Source of the DNA: Aggregatibacter actinomycetemcomitans DSM 8324
GTDB lineage: Bacteria; Pseudomonadota; Gammaproteobacteria; Enterobacterales; Pasteurellaceae
DNA: 40,372 nucleotides
NCBI RefSeq assembly: GCF_000372365.1
Contig: NZ_AQUU01000016.1
Location: 1 to 40,372 of the forward strand
Reading direction: 5' to 3'
Part shown: piece by piece, positions 36,082 through 40,372 of the stretch
Layout: each line of letters begins with the position of its first letter
How positions within the stretch are numbered: the first letter of the stretch is position 1
The notes under the pieces: model-generated
What the model was told of the DNA's origin: nothing
Database searches by the model: none
What the model saw: only the letters and a program-made list of their open reading frames with translations
Position numbers and translations under genes: made by a program

Positions 36082-37077
36082 CTAAGAAGACAAAACTACA
36101 TTATCGCAAGGTTTGCCTTTCCCAATAGCATAAATATTAGACAGGGTAACATCGGCAATGCTGGTTAGCGCCTCTTCTGTTAGAAATGCCTGATGGCCTG
36201 TTAATAACACATTGTGACAGGAAGATAAACGACGGAATACGTCATCCAGAATCACTTCATTGGATTTATCCTCAAAGAATAAATCCCTTTCGTTTTCATA
36301 TACATCCATACCTAAAGCACCGATTTTACGCTGTTTCAACGCATCAATTGCCGCTTTAGTATCAATCAGCGTACCACGACTGGTGTTGATGATCATCACG
36401 CCGTCTTTCATTTTGGCAAAGGCTTCGCGATTCAGCAAATGATAGTTTTCCGGTGTTGCCGGGCAATGCAAGGTAATAACATGAGAACGTCGATAAATCT
36501 CATCCAGGCTGACATATTCTGCGCCTAACTCTTCCGCTGTCGGATTTTTGAATGGGTCAAAGGCTAAAATGTGCATACCGAAGCCTTTTAGAATACGCAT
36601 GACCGCAACACCTATTTTACCTGTGCCGATAACACCGACGGTGCGACCATACATATTGAAACCGATCAGCCCTTCTAAGGAGAAGTTAGCTTCACGGGTG
36701 CGTTGGTAAGCGCGATGAATACGACGGTTTAACGTCATCATTAAGCCGACCGTATGTTCTGCCACCGCTTCCGGTGAATATGCCGGCACACGAACGACCG
36801 TCAAACCGAGTTCTTGGGCGGCTTTTAAATCTACATTATTAAAACCGGCGCAACGCAAGGCAATAATTTTTACTCCAAGTGCGGCGAGTTTTTCCAACAC
36901 TTTTCTGCTTCCGTCATCATTCACGAAAATACATACGGCTTCACAATGTTCCGCCATTTTTGCCGTGCGCTCACTGAGCATGAAATCGTAAAATTCCAAA
37001 TCCAAGCCGTATTTAGCATCAATTAACTCTAAATATTTTCGGTCATAACTTTTGGTGCTATATACTGCAACTTTCAT
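36082..37077 (-). CDS. ldhA: Fermentative D-lactate dehydrogenase
   Basis: This 331-residue NAD-dependent enzyme reduces pyruvate to D-lactate in fermentation. The 2-hydroxyacid dehydrogenase signature is complete: NAD-binding GTGKIG after GRTVGVI, and the catalytic triad Arg in NTSRGTLID, Glu in DVYENERD and His in LLTGHQAFLT. RCAGFNNVDL and YSPEAVAEH are typical of LdhA. Length is as in E. coli (329). I chose the ATG at 37077 with GGAGGG upstream; an in-frame TTG at 37089 would overlap that site. It follows metB by 23 bp on the same strand, so the two are probably one operon. No terminator-like hairpin is visible in the short gap to trxA. Confidence 0.95.
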   Translation of the reverse strand: MKVAVYSTKSYDRKYLELIDAKYGLDLEFYDFMLSERTAKMAEHCEAVCIFVNDDGSRKVLEKLAALGVKIIALRCAGFNNVDLKAAQELGLTVVRVPAYSPEAVAEHTVGLMMTLNRRIHRAYQRTREANFSLEGLIGFNMYGRTVGVIGTGKIGVAVMRILKGFGMHILAFDPFKNPTAEELGAEYVSLDEIYRRSHVITLHCPATPENYHLLNREAFAKMKDGVMIINTSRGTLIDTKAAIDALKQRKIGALGMDVYENERDLFFEDKSNEVILDDVFRRLSSCHNVLLTGHQAFLTEEALTSIADVTLSNIYAIGKGKPCDNVVLSS

Positions 37078-37100
37078 TTTACCCTCCAAATATATTAAAT

Positions 37101-38210
37101 TTATTTAAGCTGTGCAAACGCCTGTACCAGATCCGCTTTGATGTCTTCCACATTTTCCAAACCGACAGAGAAACGCAGCAGATTATTGGTGATACCGCGC
37201 GCAATGCGCTCTGCTTCCGGAATATCCATGTGGGTTTGAGTTGCCGGGTAAGTAATGAAACTTTCGGTACCGCCAAGGCTTTCGGCGAACGTAATCAATT
37301 TAATCGCCTTCAAGAACGTATTAACCCAACTTTCATCCTGCAGGCGGAAAGATAACATACCGCCTTTATTAGGATACAACACATCTTTCACTTGCGGTTG
37401 TTGACGCAAAAATTCGGCGATGGCTTTGGCATTTTCTTCATGACGCTGCATACGCAATGCCAAAGTTTTCATACCGCGAATGGTTAACCAGGAGTCAAAC
37501 GGCGATAACACCGGGCCCGCACCGTTTTGGATGTAAAACAGGCGATCACACAGTTCTTGCCCTTTAGCAACAATCAAACCGACTAAAACGTCATTATGCC
37601 CGGCAATATATTTGGTCCCGCTATGAATCACAATATCAGCCCCATGTTCCATCGGGCGGAATAACACCGGCGTGAGGAACGTATTATCGACAATAAGTAA
37701 TAAATTGTGCTTTTTCGCCACCTTGGCAATGGCATCCACATCGCATTCTTCCATTAACGGATTGGAGGGAGTTTCAATAAAAACTGCTTTGGTGTTCGAC
37801 GTAATCGCCCCTTCAATCGCCTGAACAGAAGCGGTATTCACATAAACCGGTTTGACGCCGTTGGTGTTTTTGTAACAAAAATCCAATAAACGATAAGTTC
37901 CACCATAAACATCACTGGATACAATCCACTCATCGGGTGACGTAAATAATGACATCAATAATTGAATTGCCGCCATGCCGGAAGAGCAGGCAAAACCGCG
38001 CTCGCCCTTTTCTAATTGGGCGATAGTCTCTTCTAACACAGCGCGAGTAGGATTTTTGGTTCGGGTATAATCAAAACCGGTACTTTCACCAATGCCATGG
38101 TGCCCGTAAGCGGTAGAAAGGAAAATTGGGGTGGAAACGGCGCCGGTGCGCTCGTCGGTGCGATTGCCGGCTTGGGCTAATAGGGTATCAATCGCATATT
38201 TTTGTGTCAT
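37101..38210 (-). CDS. metB: Cystathionine gamma-synthase (trans-sulfuration enzyme)
   Basis: This 369-residue PLP enzyme joins O-succinylhomoserine (or the acetyl ester) and cysteine to cystathionine in methionine synthesis. The PLP Lys is residue 200 in IHSGTKYIAGHND, preceded by VDNTFLTPVL. SSGMAAIQ, YGGTYRL and ETPSNPLM are other Cys/Met PLP-family marks, and SLGGTESFITYPA is near the end. Length is that of Haemophilus MetB. A cystathionine beta- or gamma-lyase is possible but less likely. I chose the ATG at 38210 with GGAGG upstream; the longer ORF adds twelve residues that are not conserved. No MetJ-like AGACGTCT is visible upstream. It leads the pair with ldhA. Confidence 0.87.
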   Translation of the reverse strand: MTQKYAIDTLLAQAGNRTDERTGAVSTPIFLSTAYGHHGIGESTGFDYTRTKNPTRAVLEETIAQLEKGERGFACSSGMAAIQLLMSLFTSPDEWIVSSDVYGGTYRLLDFCYKNTNGVKPVYVNTASVQAIEGAITSNTKAVFIETPSNPLMEECDVDAIAKVAKKHNLLLIVDNTFLTPVLFRPMEHGADIVIHSGTKYIAGHNDVLVGLIVAKGQELCDRLFYIQNGAGPVLSPFDSWLTIRGMKTLALRMQRHEENAKAIAEFLRQQPQVKDVLYPNKGGMLSFRLQDESWVNTFLKAIKLITFAESLGGTESFITYPATQTHMDIPEAERIARGITNNLLRFSVGLENVEDIKADLVQAFAQLK

Positions 38211-38239
38211 AAATCCTCCGCGAAACAACATATTTTTAT

Positions 38240-38249
38240 ACCGCACTTT
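38240..38249 (-). repeat. DNA uptake signal sequence (rightmost)
   Basis: Exact ACCGCACTTT 30 bp upstream of metB. No exact uptake signal core occurs after this point. A one-off variant (ACCGCACTA) lies at 38430-38438. Confidence 0.85.
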
Positions 38250-38398
38250 TTATAAAAAATGTGCTTCATTCTGGCATAAACTCCCCCTTGATAAAAGGAA
38301 ATTTTATAACGAATTGATTACACAAGCTAAAATTTAACCTCGGAATTTTTTAACCTTTTGTATTTTTTCGACAAACTCATCGTTTTTTTAATTGTTTG

Positions 38399-38426
38399 TT
38401 GACAGTTTTAGATAAGTCAGTAAAAT
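38399..38426 (+). promoter_or_regulatory. Promoter of tRNA-Gly-tRNA-Cys
   Basis: TTGACA at 38399-38404 and TAAAAT at 38421-38426 are 16 bp apart. The predicted start near 38433 is about 14 bases before the tRNA-Gly gene. Confidence 0.8.
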
Positions 38427-38446
38427 GCACCGCACTAAAGACAAAC

Positions 38447-38522
38447 GCGGGAATAGCTCAGTTGGTAGAGCACAACCTTGCCAAGGTTGGGGTCGCGAGT
38501 TCGAGCCTCGTTTCCCGCTCCA
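38447..38522 (+). tRNA. tRNA-Gly (anticodon GCC)
   Basis: A 76-nt cloverleaf has acceptor GCGGGAA pairing with TTCCCGC, D-arm AGCTCAGTTGGTAGAGC, anticodon stem-loop with TTGCCAA (GCC), T-arm GTTCGAGC and an encoded CCA end. Confidence 0.97.
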
Positions 38523-38530
38523 AAACTAAC

Positions 38531-38604
38531 GGCGTGTTAGCAAAGCGGTTATGCACTGGATTGCAAATCCATGTAGCTCGGTTCGACTCCGGGACACGCC
38601 TCCA
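38531..38604 (+). tRNA. tRNA-Cys (anticodon GCA)
   Basis: A 74-nt cloverleaf has acceptor GGCGTGT pairing with ACACGCC, anticodon stem-loop GGATTGCAAATCC (GCA), T-arm GGTTCGACTCC and an encoded CCA end. It follows tRNA-Gly by 8 bp on the same transcript. The Gly-Cys pair is common in gammaproteobacteria, often with a tRNA-Leu third, which is absent here. Confidence 0.97.
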
Positions 38605-39210
38605 TAACTCCCTACGCAGCTAGCCAGTCACTCAGCTCGAGTGGTGGAGTCGTGGGTATAAGGAATTGAAAAGATTTAATGTTTATAAAGCAAATGAACT
38701 CACAGTCAATCGCCATAAACTGACGGAGTAATAAACAAAGTTAATTTATATAGTTTTGCTTGTTTAAATCTTCTTAAACTTTAAAAATGGAATGGCTATA
38801 GAATATAAAACAGTGAAAATTTCATATATAAGGGTTATACTAGGTTTATAGAAATTCTTGAACTCCTTGCTTAGACAAATTTAAATAATGTAGCGAGAAA
38901 TCTAATTTAAACTAATATGGATCAATCGTTAGACTTAGTATTTATTGAATATGTTCAACCCTATTTATTCAAATTGAAAAAGTTTACTTAATAATGATGG
39001 AGAAAGTTCTTCATATTCTGATTTTAGTTTAGAGAGTTTAAACGCAGTATCCTTAAACCGGTTTTAAAAGATCCCGGTCAGTATTCTAATATGATTGTTA
39101 GCATTAAAACAAAAGATCGTCCTGTTAGATAATTGATCTTTATATTGCCTTATTGATGGCATTATCTCTAAATACCGTCCTAACTTGTAATAACAAAAGG
39201 TTGCCATTTA
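38605..39210. other. AT-rich gene-free junction region
   Basis: The first 50 bp (to about 38655) are GC-balanced and contain hairpin elements (CACTC 38629-38633 with GAGTG 38639-38643; ACTCC with GGAGT outside), possibly the tRNA operon terminator. The rest is very AT-rich with many stops in all frames. A 24-codon frame at 38917 is not convincing. Repeated AAAGATC and an inverse GATCTTT (39112-39118 with 39135-39141) lie upstream of virB1. No integrase or recognisable gene fragment is visible. Confidence 0.6.
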
Positions 39211-39912
39211 ATGGTCCCTGAAATTTTATTAGCTTGCTCAACAATAGTTCACATTGAAACACTTCACGCATTAATTCAAACAGAAAGCTCATATAATCCT
39301 TATGCTATCGCAGTAGTAAATGATATTCCTCTTGCTCAACAGCCTAAAACACTCCAAGAAGCAGAATTAGTCATAGATGAACTTGAAGCTAAAAAAATAA
39401 ATTATTCGGTTGGATTGGGACAAGTGAACAAAGGGAATTTTGCAAAATATGGTGTAACAGGTAAACAACTATTAGATAGTTGCACTAATATCAAAGTGAG
39501 TGAAAAAATTCTGTCTGCATGCTATGCCAAATCACCAAATAAATCGGTTGCAGAGGCGTTGAGTTGTTATTACGCAGGGAATTTCTCTTATGGCTTTGTA
39601 CGGGAGGGTAAAAACGGTCTGGCTACCTCTTACGTTGAAAGGGTAATAGGAAACGTCAAAGACAAGGAAGAAATCATCGTGCCAAGCATTAAATCCGAAA
39701 TACCCCAAGCACTTGCCAAGGTACGGGAACCAAAATTCAAAGCGCAAAAGAAAAAGGCTGATAAGCAGCGGCAACCTGTAACGGTATTTTCAACAAATAC
39801 TATTTTTAATCAATCAGGAAGATTGATTAAAAACAGACCTAAACCCGAAACTGTAAGTAATGAATCTCAACAAGTAATACGTGAAAGCGTTTCAAAAACT
39901 TTTAAATTCTAA
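39211..39912 (+). CDS. virB1: VirB1-like lytic transglycosylase of a type IV secretion system
   Basis: This 233-residue protein has an SLT/lysozyme-like domain of the VirB1 family in residues 1-150. It opens peptidoglycan for assembly of the conjugation channel. The catalytic Glu is in LIQTESSYNPYAIAV (about residue 26). YSVGLGQVNKGNF and ALSCYYAGNFSYGF are the other family segments (substrate groove, GLGQ and CYYAG motifs). The remaining 80 residues are basic, Lys-rich and without domain homology that I can see. There is no classical signal peptide, as in other short VirB1 forms. It heads virB1-virB2-virB3 with a 14-bp gap to virB2. Related genes (magB) are known from Aggregatibacter plasmids. 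Confidence 0.88.
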   Translation: MVPEILLACSTIVHIETLHALIQTESSYNPYAIAVVNDIPLAQQPKTLQEAELVIDELEAKKINYSVGLGQVNKGNFAKYGVTGKQLLDSCTNIKVSEKILSACYAKSPNKSVAEALSCYYAGNFSYGFVREGKNGLATSYVERVIGNVKDKEEIIVPSIKSEIPQALAKVREPKFKAQKKKADKQRQPVTVFSTNTIFNQSGRLIKNRPKPETVSNESQQVIRESVSKTFKF

Positions 39913-39926
39913 TTGGAGAAAATCTA

Positions 39927-40229
39927 ATGAACTTTTTATCAAAAGTAAAAGGCAAGTTAAATGCCGGAAAAACGGCGGTAGTTGGTGCTATGGTGTTAGC
40001 CGCTACAAATTCATCTCAAGCAGCGGGGTTGCAGAAGGTAAATACCCTTGTTGATAACATTTTAAATTCACTAACTTATATTCAGATTGGGGTTGTTACA
40101 ATTGCGGTAATTGTTGCCGGTTATAAAGTTCTCTTTCAGGGGCAAACTTTCCGCGAAGTTGCGCCTATCCTTGTGGGTGGTATCATTATTGGGGCTGCAG
40201 CGGAAATTGCAAAATTATTAGTTGGCTAA
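39927..40229 (+). CDS. virB2: VirB2 major pilin (TrbC/VirB2 family)
   Basis: This 100-residue precursor forms the conjugative or secretion pilus. A long signal sequence ends near residue 33 (NSSQAAG), followed by two hydrophobic helices (about 50-68 and 80-98) with a short positively charged loop (YKVLFQGQTF) between them, the typical VirB2 topology. The small-residue run at the end (VGGIIIGAAAEIAKLLVG) also fits. GGAGAA precedes the ATG. It is 14 bp after virB1 and about 70 bp before virB3, with a hairpin in that gap. Confidence 0.9.
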   Translation: MNFLSKVKGKLNAGKTAVVGAMVLAATNSSQAAGLQKVNTLVDNILNSLTYIQIGVVTIAVIVAGYKVLFQGQTFREVAPILVGGIIIGAAAEIAKLLVG

Positions 40230-40257
40230 CACATTCATTATACCCACTACCACGAAT

Positions 40258-40276
40258 GGTGCAGCGTATCTGCACC
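40258..40276 (+). other. Hairpin between virB2 and virB3
   Basis: GGTGCAG at 40258-40264 pairs perfectly with CTGCACC at 40270-40276 around CGTAT, followed by TTT. A 7-bp GC-rich stem within an operon could be a partial terminator or a stabiliser of the pilin mRNA end. Confidence 0.6.
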
Positions 40277-40301
40277 TTTAACCACTTGCATAGATTTTAA
40301 A

Positions 40302-40372
40302 ATGAATAGAGACCCATTATTCAAAGCGCTCACTCGTCCCGCTATGTTCTTAGGCGTTCCGCTTACCCCTTT
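40302..40372 (+). CDS. virB3: VirB3-like T4SS protein, 5' end only
   Basis: The frame from the ATG at 40302 reads MNRDPLFKALTRPAMFLGVP and stays open to the window end. This is the start of the VirB3 family, an inner-membrane subunit with one or two N-terminal helices that associates with the VirB4 ATPase. The order virB1-virB2-virB3 is conserved in P-type T4SS. Only 23 codons are visible. Confidence 0.85.
   Translation, partial: MNRDPLFKALTRPAMFLGVPLTP

Noticed and set aside
38211-38400. MetJ operator expected upstream of metB
   Set aside because: No AGACGTCT-like repeats are present.
38917-38991. 24-codon ORF in the AT-rich junction before virB1
   Set aside because: Too short, no clear ribosome binding site, and no recognisable family.

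Overview
The window looks like a chromosomal segment of a Pasteurellaceae bacterium, most likely Aggregatibacter (an inference). At least 33 exact copies of the Haemophilus-type DNA uptake signal core (AAGTGCGGT or its complement) lie between about 1.0 and 38.3 kb. The gene set (arcA, glpT, oppABCDF, rne, rluC, rplU-rpmA-obgE, smpB, dsbD) is a normal gammaproteobacterial one. Most of the window is housekeeping DNA. Both ends look accessory: neither carries an uptake signal and both hold mobile-type genes.

Layout. 0-1 kb: a heptanucleotide repeat tract directly behind a start codon (a probable phase-variable gene leaving the window leftward), a phage-type HTH regulator in front of it, and an orphan small gene. 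1-8.8 kb: a large GDYXXLXY membrane protein, glpT, a TonB-dependent receptor with a possible Fur site, gloA and rnt. 8.8-11.1 kb: a histidine leader peptide and attenuator in front of a NhaC/YuiF-type transporter, which points to histidine uptake, then priC. 11.2-13.7 kb: miaB, a decayed ubiF remnant in the expected miaB-linked position, and a small YecR-like lipoprotein. 13.8-20.1 kb: queH-ispB, divergent from rplU-rpmA, then two tandem EamA/DMT transporters, obgE and smpB. 20.4-26.1 kb: the oligopeptide permease operon, with oppA broken by a one-base shift. 26.1-31.1 kb: arcA, a type B L31/L36 ribosomal protein pair whose L36 gene is frameshifted, a LOG-family protein, dsbD, a DoxX protein and tRNA-Ser. 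31.1-38.2 kb: rne with a long leader, rluC, trxA and a metB-ldhA pair. 38.4-40.4 kb: tRNA-Gly and tRNA-Cys, about 600 bp of AT-rich non-coding DNA, then virB1, virB2 and the start of virB3 of a type IV secretion system running out of the window.

How the genes work together. OppB/C/D/F form the inner-membrane peptide importer, fed by the periplasmic OppA that appears broken here. rplU-rpmA encode ribosomal proteins and sit near the ribosome-assembly GTPase gene obgE. queH and miaB modify tRNA, rne and rnt mature RNA, and smpB rescues stalled ribosomes. arcA, ldhA, ispB and glpT belong to respiratory and fermentative metabolism. dsbD and trxA move reducing power between cytoplasm and periplasm. 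Inverted pairs of uptake signals serve as intrinsic terminators at several gene ends.

The most notable items are the repeat-tract ORF, the attenuator-controlled transporter, the ubiF remnant, the two single-base frameshifts (oppA and L36) and the T4SS gene cluster next to tRNA genes. I found no clearly undescribed multi-gene system; the phase-variable ORF and the T4SS, both cut by the window edges, are the best candidates.
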